Source: Maylandia zebra
Lineage: Eukaryota; Chordata; Actinopteri; Cichliformes; Cichlidae
Assembly (NCBI RefSeq): GCF_041146795.1
Contig: NC_135176.1
Location: 27,227,786 to 27,291,785 of the forward strand
Direction: 5' to 3'
DNA: 64,000 nucleotides
In this document: positions 46,843 through 60,279 of the stretch, one piece after another
Position numbering within the stretch: the first letter of the stretch is position 1
Layout: the number at the start of each line of letters is the position of its first letter
Program-made: the position numbers and the translations under genes
Notes under the pieces: model-generated
Database searches by the model: none
Told to the model about the DNA's origin: nothing
Seen by the model: the letters and a program-made list of their open reading frames with translations, nothing else

Positions 46843-49800
46843 TCAGCAAAAAAACAAGGGCATCCAAAGGAAGGATCGCATGGCTGCCCCGGCTGCCATT
46901 CCTGCTAACATTCCCAGTGCTAGATGCTCCACTACGCCATCAAACGGGTCCCTTTGAACAACCACCTGGTGGGTTCCTAAAATATAGACAGAAAGAAGAC
47001 ACTTATACCATTTGTGTTAACATGACAGTCGCTTTGAATGTCTAGAAAAATAAGGGCAGATCAGGATTGTAAAAAGGGACAATGTCAGAACAGTCCGCAA
47101 CTTGAAGATCATTGTGGTGCTGTGGATTGTGCACCGATGATGAACTGAACTCATTTATTGACAAAGGCCTTTTTCCTGGTCCCGAATTTAAGTATCAGCT
47201 CGTGTCAAATCCCAGTTGTGCTTATTAAAATGAACTTAAACTAACTGGCATACAGTGTGCCGGTATTGCAGTATCGATGGGCTTCTGTGCAAAAACTAAC
47301 CACAGTGCATGCGCGTATCTACCACTTCCACTGGAAATTTAAACGCAAGATCGATGCATAAACAAAAAACATGAAGTCAAAACAGCATAAGCATCATTTC
47401 TGGATGAAAACACCTAAACATTCCCTGAGGTTATAAGAGAATGATCAGACTTCTGTTAGGAAGGCAACAGTAACTCAAATATCCACTGATTACATTCCAA
47501 GTTTGCAGAAGAGCATCTTTGAGTGTAGATGGGCTGCAGCAGCAGAAGACCACACTGGCCCAGCTAGGCCCAAGAAAATGACAATACAATTCACACAGGC
47601 TCAACAAAACTCTACAACCATGGGATAACACACCATGTCACAAACTGTTTTCTTGAACATGACCATAACTTCATCATGCTGAAACTTTCTCCACAGTCAC
47701 CAGATCTCAATCCAGCGGATCAGCTTTAGGATGTGGCGGAGCAAGAGATTTTTACATCGTGAATGTGAAGCTGATGAATCTGAAGCATGTGATGCTATCT
47801 TGTCATTGTGGACCAAAATGTCTGAGGAATGTTTCTAGTACTTAGTTGAATCCATGCCTATGAAGAACTAAAGCATTGCCAAAGCCAAAAGGGCCTTTTA
47901 ACCCAATGCTAGCAATGCAAACATAAGTGAAGTGAATGTATAAAACACATGGCATAATACTTTCAAAGTAAAATCCTATAGGCTTTTACTTTTAAAAGAA
48001 AATCATTAAAACCCAATTAAGTGAAGTATTTAAAGCCCCACTAATCTGCCTCTTGGCTCATTTACAGAGCAGGTGTGTGGACTTGTGTCCAGCTAAATGT
48101 GGACACAAATATAAAACACTTACAACATCATAAAGAAAAATTGTTATTAGCATACCAATTACTGTTATTAGTCTAAGCACTGCTCACTGTCACGTTTAAA
48201 AAAAGGTTGCTTTGTTCTACTTAATTTATTGCTGATTCAAAGCACCGCCCAGCAGGAGCATCAAGTGCCCTAAATCTAGCTCCAGAATTCAATTAGCTCA
48301 CAAACTGAGCAGATGTGTGGAGGCAAACAGTGCAGCAAGAAAGAGTACTCAGAGTAACACATGTCGCATGTGGGAAACCTTACAAAAAATATGCATTATC
48401 ACACATGATGAGGTTATACAGAGGTAATTGCAGTGAATGGTTCTGGGTTTTCTGACTGTTTCCTCACAGGCTACATACCAGCTACATCATAAGTGCTCAG
48501 TTCTTGTGGTGTGCCATGTTTTATAAAACATACTGCAGCAACCAAAGCAGTTATGGATTATTTAGATTACTGTTGAATTGTCTGCTTCTTTGGAAGAAGA
48601 AGACAGCTGCCATATTTCAATTCCCTGTTGTTTACAGGATTCAGAAAAGAGCCCTCATAAGCCAGCCTGTTTTTGCTCGATAGGATATGGTCTAGGATAA
48701 TGAATGCAAATGAATGCTGTTGTTTTTGATCCAGTATATAGACCGCAGCATTAGATTTATTTAGTGTAGAGCTAAATGCTTCTTTAAAATGCTCCACTTG
48801 GTTAATTTTATTGTCCTAAAATTACAATATTAAAGGGAAAAATTATAATTTTCCATACTTTAAAAAAATGGCTACATATTATAATATATGTACTATGTAT
48901 TATATTAAGTCGATAATAAGTCTAGTTTTCTGTGTTAAGCTATGATATCTTACCTGGTCCTGCTCCAGGTGTTATGTAGACAGTGTGGCGGCTATTGAGG
49001 GGGACAGCCTGGTAGGAGTCATCATATGGGTCATATGTGAACACCTACAGTGAAAAAAGCAAAGCACTACTTTTAGCTCTGTGGTGGAAACACTATCTGA
49101 GAGCTTGCTGATCGTGTTTAAGCTTTTTACAGAAAGCATGAAGCACTCACCGGGTTTCTTCTGGTCTGCAGCAGAGTCAGTTTCCACGCTCTGAAAAATA
49201 AACAAGCAGGACTGAGAAACTGAGGGACGGTTGTGAAGTAAATCAGAGAATAATGAGGCGAAGCGTGAGTACCTACATTGATTCGTCTTCACTGTTTGCG
49301 CACAGGTTGAGTGTTGAGCCGTCCATGAGGTGAACCACGACGAGATTCTCCCTGGGATTGCTCTCTGGTGGAGTCACACCTGGAGTAAAATTAAAGGAGT
49401 AAATTACCCATATTTGTTAAAGGTAAACGAAAGGTGAGAATGAATGAGCTAAAGCTTCTTTCCTATTTTATAGCAAACTGCGACCAGGCCTACTGTAAGA
49501 ATACACGTTTTTGCCATGGACATGGTAATCTATTATCATGAGATATTTTCTTCTAAACTTCTATACAGTCTGGTCTTTAAAATACTGCACATTTAAAGCA
49601 CTTCTGTGTGTCAGCGTTCACACTTAAATAGTGATGGAACATGTTCGCTTCTGGGTATAATTGTATCACAGATCCGTGCCGTACCTCCACATTCCTGACC
49701 GGACTGCACATCTATGCATGCTAGTTTGAGACTGACGCGATGCTCCAGCTCTCGCCTGTTGTCTGACTTGTAAAAGCAAAGACTCCCATCGATCCAAAGG

Positions 49801-50869
49801 TCACACCAGTTGAGCTTCCAGCGTTTTAGGACAGAAGCTGGAGAGGAGACACATGCCACATTGTAAAATTAGTGCATGGTAAGGTGCTGGGATAACTTTA
49901 AACTTCAGTTTAACATCCTTCTGTTGCAGGCCTCACATCTCAGGTGATTTAGTAGTTGCTTTTGAATGTAGTCCCACCCCTACCCCTCCCACCAAGCAGG
50001 TGTATCTCCATTGAGTGTCCTTGATAAGCCACTTAAAGGCATGGCCAAGAACAAATAATGAGATTACAAGTTACAAAGGGTAGAGTTTCATAATGCGTGA
50101 AGTTTTCTAGAAAATCCTCAGTGTCGAGTTTGCAATCTGGTCACTAACACAAATACACAACACAACATACATGAAAAACAGCCCACATGTGTTAGCTATG
50201 ATTAGAATAAAGCTAATAAATGATAGTAGAATTTAAAGCTTTAAAACTCTGGGATGTTGTTATGAACCAATGCAGTATTGGTCATCTGTAGACACAAAGC
50301 ATCTAACCGAGCAGTTAGCAGGTTGAAGCAGGCAGCTGTATTTAGTGAGCTGCTTTAAAATTCAAAGGATAGCCTTCACAGAGATATGCAGCACACTGCC
50401 TGTCCCACGATAAAATTGTAATCTGCAAAAATGCAAAAGGTTTCAAATACATTTCACTGTGCTAAGTGTTATCACTTTATTCAACGCAGTTTAACATTTA
50501 CCCAAAAAGGTGAGGTAAAATGTGCATGTAACATGCTACATGTCACATGTCTAGTCTAGATGTTGATGCTCATACTTAGTCAAACTCCTTAAAAACAGAA
50601 AAGTAAAAGAAAATGCAACGGCCCTTATCACTACACTTAACAAATGCAGGTGAAATGGGTGAATATTATTTTAATTATAAGTCTTGTCCTGTAGGTCTTG
50701 TCTCTTAAAGCACCCAAAAAATGAAGCCTACATGTTTTTATACATTAACTGAACCGAATAATCGAACCTTTAAGTTACTAGCACTAATTTTATTATAGAA
50801 TTCCCTGAATTTGTGAAGAAAAAAAAACTTACTCTGTCTCCACAACCAGCTTGATTTCAGGAGCGCCAT
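46843..50869 (-). CDS. plekhb1: PH domain-containing family B member 1 (evectin-1)
   Basis: Six minus-strand coding exons: 50869-50833, 49837-49685, 49379-49277, 49190-49151, 49044-48954 and 46976-46843. All have GT-AG borders and consistent phases, and total 558 nt (185 aa). The PH domain starts at residue 1 (MALLKSSWLWRQ, then LKRWKLNWCDLWIDG, LCFYKSD, DVQSGQECGG) and closes with the hallmark Trp helix AWKLTLLQTRR near 100-112. The middle (TYDPYDDSYQAVPLNSRHT, then QVVVQRDP) matches PLEKHB1 rather than PLEKHB2. The C-terminus LALGMLAGMAAGAAM with FLWMPLFFC is the hydrophobic tail that anchors evectins in post-Golgi membranes. The protein binds phosphoinositides and is known from photoreceptors and brain. 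Exon 4 is only 40 bp. The linker is shorter than in the longer human form (about 243 aa). Confidence 0.93.
47400..47935 (+). mobile_element. Decayed Tc1-like element in plekhb1 intron 5
   Basis: Plus-strand sequence at about 47,690-47,900 reads SPQSPDLNPADQL, DVAEQEI, LWTKMSEECF and VESMPMKN, with stops between. This is the C-terminal part of a fish Tc1-like transposase (usual forms SPDLNPIEHLWDVVEREI, WTKISEECFQHLVESMPRR). Upstream DNA to about 47.4 kb probably belongs to it. Confidence 0.7.
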
Positions 50870-52194
50870 AATCCTCGGATGTTGTTCTTGTTATTAGTTT
50901 GCTTTGATAATAATCCAGGAGCAAAAGGCTTGCTTATGTCTAAGAGACTCTGCTGTTGGAGGCCTTTGCCTGGGTTTATATGGCCTCTGTCCTGCGGATA
51001 TTGAGGTATTGGTAGATTAATCTGGCTCTCACCAGGACTGACACTGATTCAGAGGATCATTCTGGATTAGGAGACCACGCCCTCTCTCAACCCCCCCATC
51101 ACTCTTTCTGAACTGATTTCTCTATCAGACACTTGCACTGTGGGCCACACAATGTTTAAGTTGTTGAACACTCTTATTACATGAACTAAACTCCTGTAGG
51201 CCTCAATCCACAGATTCATCTGCACATGCATGACATGCTTTTACAATTTAATCCCTGTCCTAAAATAACATCCAGAGGATTAGCCTAATATTACCCAGGT
51301 CAGTTCTGTCAGTCTTCTCAGAATGTCTGCAGGTGATGCATGATGACATCATTTCCTTTTCTAGCCTACAGAAAGTTCTGGTCTTGTTTACATCAGCTCA
51401 GTCTCCTGATGGTGTGTTTACACCAGTTCCTAAATTCGGAACTAGTTTTTGTTTGTTTGTTTGTTTGTTTTAACTGTGTGTCAATATGTTATGTTGTCAC
51501 ACCCCATACAAGCTCTGAAATGGCGGCTTTCCTCCCATTGTTGCAGTTTTTCCATGAACCACTTGGTGATTATTGTTGATGAACAGTTTTGAAACTCGGC
51601 ATGAACTAAATATTAATATATACGATTTTATTAATAATAATAATGATGATACACTGAGTGTTAATGGTTTACTGGAGCATGCCTCTCTGTTTTTAAGGGA
51701 CACAAAAGGACGTACCCACAGGTAAAATGGTAGAGAAGTTGCAGAAGTGGTTCTGTTTCTTTAGGAGTTGCTATTTGACATCCAGGGCATGACTTGTCTT
51801 GTAAACATTTCAATCACAGTGGGGATCGTGGAGAATCTTGACTGCCGCCTCTCATAATTCCCAGCAGGCGTCTTTATTTGAAAGCTCGGCTCACTGCAGT
51901 CAGAAGACGTATATGTGCTGCTGTTGTGTTTGATGAACAGAATCCGCTCTCTGATTGTCAAATTTTTCATTTTAATATATTTCTTCTTATCTAAAGCTTT
52001 TTTCCCCTCTAAGTGATGTTTCTCTCGGTCCCTTCATATAACTCCTGCTGTTTTATTTAAGAGTTGAACCCCTGAAATCAGTTATAATCTGACATTTTTC
52101 AGTAGCCAGCTTCCATCATGTTTGCCATAGAAATATTTTAATGTATACCCAAAATGTTGGCATTTAATACTCAGTCTAAAACATATACAGTAAC
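50870..52194. other. Intergenic DNA upstream of plekhb1
   Basis: Contains the presumed plekhb1 promoter, with no TATA box I can place, and a (TTTG)n run at 51446-51470. No other gene is recognised. Confidence 0.4.
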
Positions 52195-52430
52195 TCAGTC
52201 AGACATCTTTCTTTGCCCAGTTTACCCACTATTACTCTTCTCCACATCTTCAGTTCATCTGAACCTTCCCTAATGGTCGCTACCAGTGAAAACCATTACA
52301 TCTTCAGCTCTGCCACCTTTTTGTCAGTGCCACGGTCTCCAAACTATACATCAGAGCAGGTCTCACTTCCATCTTGTAAACATTCCCTTCTTGCTGTTCT
52401 TCTGTCACACCAGAGAGAGTGAGAGGTGAG
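52195..52430 (-). repeat. RTE-type LINE fragment
   Basis: Minus-strand translation contains VYKMEVRPALMYSLETVALT, close to the conserved VYKMVVRPAMLYGLETVAL end of the reverse-transcriptase region in RTE/BovB-like fish LINEs. Frame breaks follow. Confidence 0.7.
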
Positions 52431-55400
52431 TAAATATTGGCGGATGAACCACAAAAAATACTGACGTCAACTCGTGAATGAATGAAAAAGTACTGAAACC
52501 ACTATATAATGGAGAGAAGCCAGTTTGGCATCACTGACAGGAATAAATGGCTTTTGGTGTGCACATTCAAAAATAATTTTACAAAGCAATAAAGACTAAA
52601 GTAAGAAAATAAATGCGAAGAATGCTAATTTACAAATGTCATGTTGATTTTTGTATTTAATGGTAAAGTTTATGACATTTCACAGTGGTTAAAAAAAGAA
52701 TGGTTCCTCCAAATGGGCTTTTTCTTTCCTTTCTTCCACTTCATGAGCACTTGCATGCACCAAGAGTTTAGAGCCTGATAAATGTGAACATTTATTGATG
52801 AAAACATGGCAAAATGGCCTTTTCTGCTCTATTTTTGATCCCGTGTGCATGAGAGAAAAGCCAAAATAAATTCAAACTCTTGAACCCAGTTCTTTTTTTT
52901 TAGTCATTAAAGATGTATGCTCAGAGAAATCCTTAAAAGCCCCAAACTACCATGACATCCGTGCCCATGATGAGAGTAAACTTCTGATGATTTCTCTTAG
53001 CAAATGTGCTGCGTCTAACTGTTTGTCTTCATGTTCCTCCTCTGCAAAGCTATAAAACACGAAAGCTATTTAAAAGTAAATCATGACATATAGATCAGTA
53101 AAGTAACAATAAACACATCGAACTACATATTGCTCCTCCAAGATCACTGAATAAAGAGTGCAACAGCGTGACTTACTCACAAATTGGTCCAAATCACAGT
53201 TTGTTTCTCCCCCAAAACTCTCCTGACTGTTCCACAGTGTTTGTGGTTAGGTTGGAGGAGCTGCAGATGCTTGTGTACGGATAGAGCCGAATTATAATCA
53301 TGGCTGTATGAAATATTTACTGTTGGGAGATATGATGTAAACCCCAGGGTTATGATCTGAATGTAGCACAAATGTGGAAAACTAAAGAGAGACGGAGAGA
53401 GAGGGACGCTATGTTTGTTGGCTGCTTTTTGTCTGCTGTTGTGCAACTCCCACAGCTGCAGTGGCGGACAGACGGCTCACTCACTACTCGGTGGGTCAAC
53501 AAAACTTTTGGATATCTCTGTAACTCATTGGCGGTGTGGCACAGTCGCATTATTTGAGCCATGGGTGGACTTTGGACAGATTCGTGCACAACAGCTCCTG
53601 GCAGAAAGAGATAACACCACAGATTTTTTTTTATCCATTGAGAAGCACGGTGGTCTCGGAAGTGATCTAAAGGTGAAGGGGCTATGTTAGCAGGTGTTTG
53701 ATTTTATAGTTAAAGTTATTAAAAATTATATGGAAAAAGGGAGAAGACTGACAGTGAGAGAACATTTATAGAGTTGGAAAAGTCAACATCCTCCTGGGTA
53801 AATCCATAAATGACTAAATAAAGCTTCATAGAAATACAGATATGAATTGAAGTGTTATTTTAGTCCAGATCAATGTGAGGGAGCCACAGTCTCCACTGAG
53901 ACACAGTTAAATATCAATTAAAACTAAATCTTTGTTCCAAGTGTTTTATTTATTTATTTAATATTTACCAAACTAAAATACATACAGCACATAAAACCAG
54001 GTACATTTCTACCTTTCAGCCCTAAACTGCTGCATATGCGCTGATGAATCAGATTAAAATCTTCAATTTTCTTATTGCTGAGGATCTTCTGGGGGCCAAA
54101 GACTCCTCCAGATGGCTGATAGCCTGCTTTGGTCTCACAGAGCTGGTATAACACAGAGCTCAAGACTAAACATTATTGGCAAACTTACAGTGAAATTGCG
54201 CATAACTTTATTAAAAATGATACCTTTTTGTTTTTGATCAATTAAAAGCTCTACTTTCAGGCCAAAAACAAACTTATTATTGAAATGGGTTGGTACAGTT
54301 ATGAAAGAAAAAAGGCTAATATGTCTATACACAGTTTGCTGCTTTTAGTAGTAAAATAGCAAAAGAAAAATATGAGAGCTCAGTAAGAGCCTTCTGTCGA
54401 TAATCAATGACTGATAGCGATCACTGTGATGACTTATTCATCCATTTGCCTTTTTTTTCTTAAGTAAGGATATCCCATCATCTGCTGTATTGTTAATTTT
54501 TTTAAAGCTGTCATATGGCATGATGATAAAATTCAATCTTGTAGGCACACTCAAATGCACTCAGCTTAAAATGCATGTTTTTGAACTGTGTGAGGAAAAC
54601 TGAAGAAAATTAACCGACAGAGGCACAGAGAGGAAAGTCAGGCCCATAAGGGACCCACTCCCCCAGTGGAGCATTGTGCTGCACTGTGTAAATCTAATAG
54701 CGTTACACTGCATAGTGATACATTTTTTTCAGTTTTCCTGCAGAATGAGTACTTTAGATGTTGACAGAAAAGTAGATTTACCTTGTAATGGCCTGATGTT
54801 CTAAATGCAGGGCTTTCACCTGCATGGAGCATTTTCAAATTCTTACATTGGTCTTGACGACCTAAACACATCTTCAACCACTGCTTTTTAATGTTAACGT
54901 TTTCATGCATGAGCCTCATTGTCACATATATTTCGGATCTATATTAGAAAAGGAGCTGAGGGTGAACTGATACCCTGCTGGCTTCACACAACTCATAAAC
55001 TTCTCTCTTCCACAGGAGCCCACAAAACTTCATGGCTGCCATCTGGTGGCAACATTATGTAGGCCTGTTAACTCCAGTGACGCTGACATATTCATGTTGC
55101 AGGTGATACTCTAAATGAAGAAAAAAATGAACTCACTAAAAGACACATGCCTTTTATTCTTTTGCCAGTTATATAAAGTTAGAGAACTGAAAACTAGTTT
55201 GATTAAATGCCATTTAATGGCATTAACTTTATTAGGAGTTATTGCTGTGCAGGCAAAAATGTAAGCAATGTTGTACAGTAATCATAAATCAAAACTATTC
55301 TGGCTTTATAAGTGAACTTAAATCTAACATACACATGTCGTTAATGTACAGTAAATAATTTATTTTATGTGATAAACGTGTGTCAGTTCCCATCACTTTA

Positions 55401-55560
55401 TGCACATCATTAAAAACGTGGGTTTTTTTTTTAACTACGTGAGTGTTAAAGCATTGGTATACACCGCAGACTGTATATAAATGTTTTATAAAATATATTT
55501 TATACATACAGTGATCTGAGTATTTGCCCAATACCTAATTAATTATTGGGGGGTGGGGTT
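52431..55560. other. Intergenic DNA between plekhb1 and tbcel
   Basis: No exon or classifiable repeat is recognised. Short frames near 53.2-53.7 kb overlap on both strands without splice or family support. Confidence 0.4.
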
Positions 55561-55669
55561 TTGCATTTCTGTCACGTTTAAATGTTTTAGATCATAAAAA
55601 AACATTTCAACATTTCATTCATTCAAGGAAAGAAAAATTATCCAAACCTAGCCCTGTGTGGAAAAACCC

Positions 55670-55990
55670 TGCTAAATGTGCCACCCTTGGCAGCAAGAAC
55701 TGCAAATAAGCATATGTGATAAATGGCAATGAGTCTTTATCATCGCCGTAGAGGAATTTTCGCCCACTCTTCTTTGCAGAAGTGTTTTAATTCAGCTACA
55801 CTGGAGATTTTTCAAGCTTGAACGGCCTGTTAAATATCATCTCAATACATCTTAAAAGGATTTAAGTGCAGACTAGACTTTGATTAGGCCAGGTTCGTCA
55901 GTGTTTCAACTTTTCTCCATTTGTGAATAATGGCTCTCACAGTGTCTTGATGCATGCTCAGTCATCCAGATAAGTAAATCCCCAAAAGTT
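55670..55990 (-). mobile_element. Decayed Tc1-like transposase fragment
   Basis: CGCCCACTCTTCTTTGCAGA, AATTCAGCTACACTGGAGAT, and the region around CATCTCAATACATCTTAAAAGG and GACTTTGATTAGGCC are the reverse complement of a fish Tc1 transposase end (encoding forms like DLNPIEMLWHDLK, VAELKQFCKEEWA). Many substitutions mark it as old. Confidence 0.65.
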
Positions 55991-56299
55991 GTTTCTGTTC
56001 ATATGGACGTCCAGATAAACAGAATCAACTTTTGGGGTTCTCACAGTACTTCACTGGAGTCCCAAAGCCTTAGAAATGGATCTGTTACCCTTTCAGAGAG
56101 GCTGCAACTTCGTCAAACTGGCTGGCTTCCTTGATTCAACAAGGTCGGGCTATAACCAGGCGTGGGAGTAATTGAACTCAGCTTTTAAAAAACTGCCCGT
56201 AATCAGTAAACAAAAACAATTGTCCGTTAAAGTAACCAGCTACAAAAAAAATCGTAAAAAAAGACTCGCTAAAAAATAAATAAAATAAAATAATAATAA

Positions 56300-56466
56300 G
56301 TTAAATGGTAAATGGTAAATGGCCTGTATTTATATAGCGCTTTACTAGTCCCTAAGGACCCCAAAGCGCTTTACATATCCAGTCATCCACCCATTCACGC
56401 ACACATTCACACACTGGTGATGGCAAGCTACATTGTAGCCACAGCCACCCTGGGGCGCACTGACAG
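56300..56466 (+). repeat. Dispersed LINE/SINE 3' tail repeat
   Basis: GTAAATGGTAAATGGCCTGT, ATTTATATAGCGCTTTACTA, CCAAAGCGCTTTACAT, ACACATTCACACACTGGTGA and GCCACCCTGGGGCGCACTGA form a motif series shared by many teleost retroelement tails. It lies 100 bp upstream of the predicted tbcel promoter. Confidence 0.75.
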
Positions 56467-56559
56467 TTAATCCTTAGCATGTATTCTTAGCTCCGTTCCG
56501 TTTTAAAGAAAATAACCCAGTATGAAGCAATTCTCGTATGAAGACGAGAGGGAAAAAAA

Positions 56560-56666
56560 CAGATATTTAAACTACGTAACTTCCGGTAGAGTGGGCGTGG
56601 TTTAAGCTGTCAACTAACCGAAGAACAACAAAAACAACCCAACCGCAGAGGGGGGTTCTGCCAAAG
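56560..56666 (+). promoter_or_regulatory. tbcel: tbcel promoter and noncoding exon 1 (predicted)
   Basis: An ETS-type site ACTTCCGG (56579-56586) and GGGCGTGG (56593-56600) precede a likely 5' UTR exon ending at CCAAAG|GTGAGT (56666). TATA is absent, consistent with a housekeeping-type promoter. Exact start unknown. Confidence 0.45.
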
Positions 56667-57708
56667 GTGAGTTCTGCACTCAAAAATGTACCGTATCAGG
56701 TGCCAAATGGAGCACGCGCAGTGACCCGTGTCGCTAAGTTTGGAGGCCCAGGTAGAGAGTTTGATCCAACACTCAAAGAAATGTTTTTACCGATTTGAAT
56801 TTACAGCCAACGTGTTGCACGCTTTTTGGAGGTAGGCAGTAGTGTCGTTGGCTCGTGCTGTGCTAAAATGTTCAAACACACCAGGTTGCACTGTTACAAT
56901 CTCAGCTTCCAGTTTATTATCCTTAAGCTAGCGACATCATACAGCTAGGCCTCCGTCTGAGCAGTCAGCCCCCCACCCCACGAAGCGACGCTCGTTATCT
57001 GACTGTAACACCGTTTCCCCGGACCCTGTTAAAAATATATCTGTTTAAAATAGCTTCGCGTATCAGCAACTGTGTGCAAGGTTTACAGTAAGACTTTTGA
57101 CCTTTTTATGACTCTTTGTGGGTTGACGTTCATTTCGGGTAGCATTAATCCATTTCGTTGTTTGTTATTTTCTGAAAAACGTCATCTTTATTGACAGTTT
57201 GGTAGCATTGCAGGTTGAACTTCACCGCTGTGAGCAGTAGCGAGCAGCTGATAATGTTTAACTTTTTATACATTACAAAATCTAACTTCCTGCCCATTGT
57301 GTACGCCGAACTGAGCAAATGGTGCTGAAGAAACATTTGAAACAAAAAGATTCCAGAAAAAAGTAACAAATTATAACAGGGGTTTAAAAGTGTGTGTTTA
57401 AACTGTATAAAACAATGACCTCAGGTTAGTCATGACATATGTCCATTAGAACTTTTTCATTTCAGTGCATGGCTTCAGGGCTTGGCTGCTCCCCAGTTAT
57501 ACCACATAAACAGTTGTTTTCGTCTCAAGCACCCAACTGTCAGCTTACCTTTCCTTTGTTTGTCACATAAATGCAAGTTTCACCACCTTTGATGTGGTGT
57601 CAACTCTGTCTTTCTTTGCATTTTTTTTTTCACATATTCTGGCTATTTTACGGCTGCAAGCTTAAAAATAAGTTTTGCCTGCTTATGTTTCTCGTCATTT
57701 TCTCACAG

Positions 57709-57778
57709 CAGGGACCGAGGCATGTGATCTGATGTGGTGTTGAAAACAATCTTTCCTTTGGTCTCTGCTACATCAGAG
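57709..57778 (+). other. tbcel: Predicted noncoding exon 2 of tbcel
   Basis: A pyrimidine-rich acceptor (TTCTCACAGCAG) and a strong donor (CAGAG|GTAAGA) bound about 70 nt upstream of the first coding exon. The acceptor may be at 57708 or 57711. Needs transcript evidence. Confidence 0.35.
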
Positions 57779-60269
57779 GTAAGAATCAGGTGGGATCTGT
57801 GTAATGAGAAACGATCTATGACAGAAACTTCAGACAGAGTCCGGATGAAACACTCAGTCTTTTGACAAACACACTTCAGGTGGGCTCAGTTTAAGATGAT
57901 CAGACTCCGTTTGTCTGAAACTGATAGGGCTGATCGGGGTTAAAGTGAGGCTGTTGAGTGCAAGGTGGACAGGCAGGGTCGAGAATGTATGTTATTGTGA
58001 TGTATGATTACCAGTTATTGAGCCTGCCTGGAGGGGTTTTTTGTCTATGGATTCTAAACTAATCCACACATTGAAAAAGCTACATTTTCTCTGGATTGAG
58101 TTATACAATTACTCATCAGATTAATCATTTTACAGCAAAAATGGCAACAGAAATTGTAATCATAGCAGAAAATGGGTTTCAGTAGGAACAGGTGGCTTCG
58201 CTGACAACTGTGCACCTGCTCTCCTCAGTGCTGCTGTGCCTCTCACGTTTCAGCTGTCTGTGACTTGTAGGTTATTCTGTGATGTTCGTGGGTTATTTTT
58301 AGACCTTTTTTTTATTTTTTATCTTTTAACACCTGCACAGAAAAAGGTAAAACATAGACAAGAAGTGTCAGCCAGCAGGAGGAGCAGGACTAAAGTTTGA
58401 GGTGGTTAAAGTGGAAGTCAGTGGTAGCACATTTGTGTCCCTTTGTTTAGCACTTTGAATGAAGGACAACCCAACACTATGGGGAAAATGCCATGCACAG
58501 GCACTGGTTGGCCATAACAGGATTTGGAGCAATCGCAAGTGATTAATCAATGTTCATACCCCGAGTAATCCTTATGTGCTAAATCTACACCATAGGTACG
58601 TCATAATTATATACCCTTATGAAACTCTGTTGTAACTACATTTCGGCGTGGTGTCAGCCACTTGTCTACAGGCTCAAGATTCAAGAAATCTAATTTGAGC
58701 TTTCGAATCACATGCAATTACAAAGTAGAACTGATTTTTTTTATTCAATATGAGCCGCAATTAGTGATTGATCTGTGAACTTGTCAGTAAAGTGCTTACT
58801 GAGGTGGAACAATGACTGTGGAACCCCCTGGTGACCATTTAAAAGACAGCAGGCTTAAAGCACGTCCACCAAGCATAGGCAATTTTCCCCAAGGGTCCAC
58901 ATGAGAAACTGGGAGTGCTGTGGAAGGCGGCACCAATTAGGTAAACTCAGTATTTAATTTCATCTCTTTCTGAACTTATTGGTGAAACCTTGCACAACAT
59001 TTTCAGATTCTCATGTGAACTTGTGGAGAAAATTAATTGCCCACCACTGCACATGGCCTTCCTGTTAGCTACAGGCCACTAATACCTATAGGTAAGGGGT
59101 GGGGAACTCCCACAGCTGATTTAAATCGCTAAATTACCTCCTCAATATGTCTTGAAGTTCTCCAGAGGCCTGGCAATGAACTAATCATTGGATTCGGGTG
59201 TGCTGACCCAGGGTGTTATCTAAAACCTGCAGGACACCAGCCCTTGAGTCCTGTAGTTCCCCCACCCCTGTTATAGGTGATAGAAAGGTGATTTTTTTTT
59301 TTGTGTACAAAATACTTGAAACTCTAAAATGCTTCAGGGAAGCTGCCACTATAGTTCTAATAGTTTTGCTGGTGGAACTAGTTCACCTGGTTCCACTGTT
59401 GTCATGTTTCTGAAAATGCTCACTCAATTTGTTTTGCATATGTGGGCTTTGAATGACAAATGTCCAGAGTAGAGAGCGCTTTATGCTTCTCCAGCTTCTT
59501 TCACAAATGCAGTTTCAGATGTCAGCTTAGACCTTTCCTGTAGGTAAATTATTTAATCCACATGGTCACTCTGAGCTGTGTATAAGGAGCATTTTCATAG
59601 TGCCGAAGATTTTTTGGACAGTCACTGTGAGAGATGAGCTGTACTGTGCTTTGAGTACATTGCACCAAAAGTATGTTTGTTTGTGGAGAATGTCAGCATA
59701 GGTGAAAACAGAAGCAGATGCTAACAAATGAAAAGCTTATCCTAATGTTTTTCTTCATTTATACAGGATTTTTATTAACAGCTACAAAATCTGCAAAAAA
59801 GTGATAAAAAGAAAAATGGAAACAAATTGAGGGGAAAAAAGAAGAAAATCTGGAAAAGTAGACTCTGGGAGGTGACTGTGCCCATAAAGCACTGTGTGAG
59901 ATTAGAACTTTAGAATTAGATCACCACGCCTGCTAAACGTACGTCCCATTCTAAATTCCTTAACAGACATCAGCCCCAAAAATCCAACACTGAGAATTCT
60001 CTAAACACCACGTTAGACATGCAGGTTACATGCAAATTAAGCAATACAATTTTGACACTTAAAGACCTAAAACTTCAGTAGGGTCACATATGTTTTGGGA
60101 GGAAACTTGATTTTCATACACATTGTGATAAACAGTGTAAAATATCTCCAGCTTTATCCTTTAAAAGACATATGTAACAGCTGTCCTGATGTAATTGTCA
60201 TGTTTCCATAGCATATCTTAAAAGCGTCTTTTTTTTCCCCTTTGGTCTCTTACATGGATACCTGTTCAG
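57779..60269. other. Intron before the first tbcel coding exon
   Basis: No further exon or named repeat is recognised. The interval is probably a single 5' UTR intron of about 2.5 kb if the upstream noncoding exons are real. Confidence 0.4.
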
Positions 60270-60279
60270 GACTTGAGCC

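Noticed and set aside
53177-53690. Possible exon cluster between plekhb1 and tbcel
   Set aside because: Several short frames overlap on both strands, but none has paired splice sites or family motifs.
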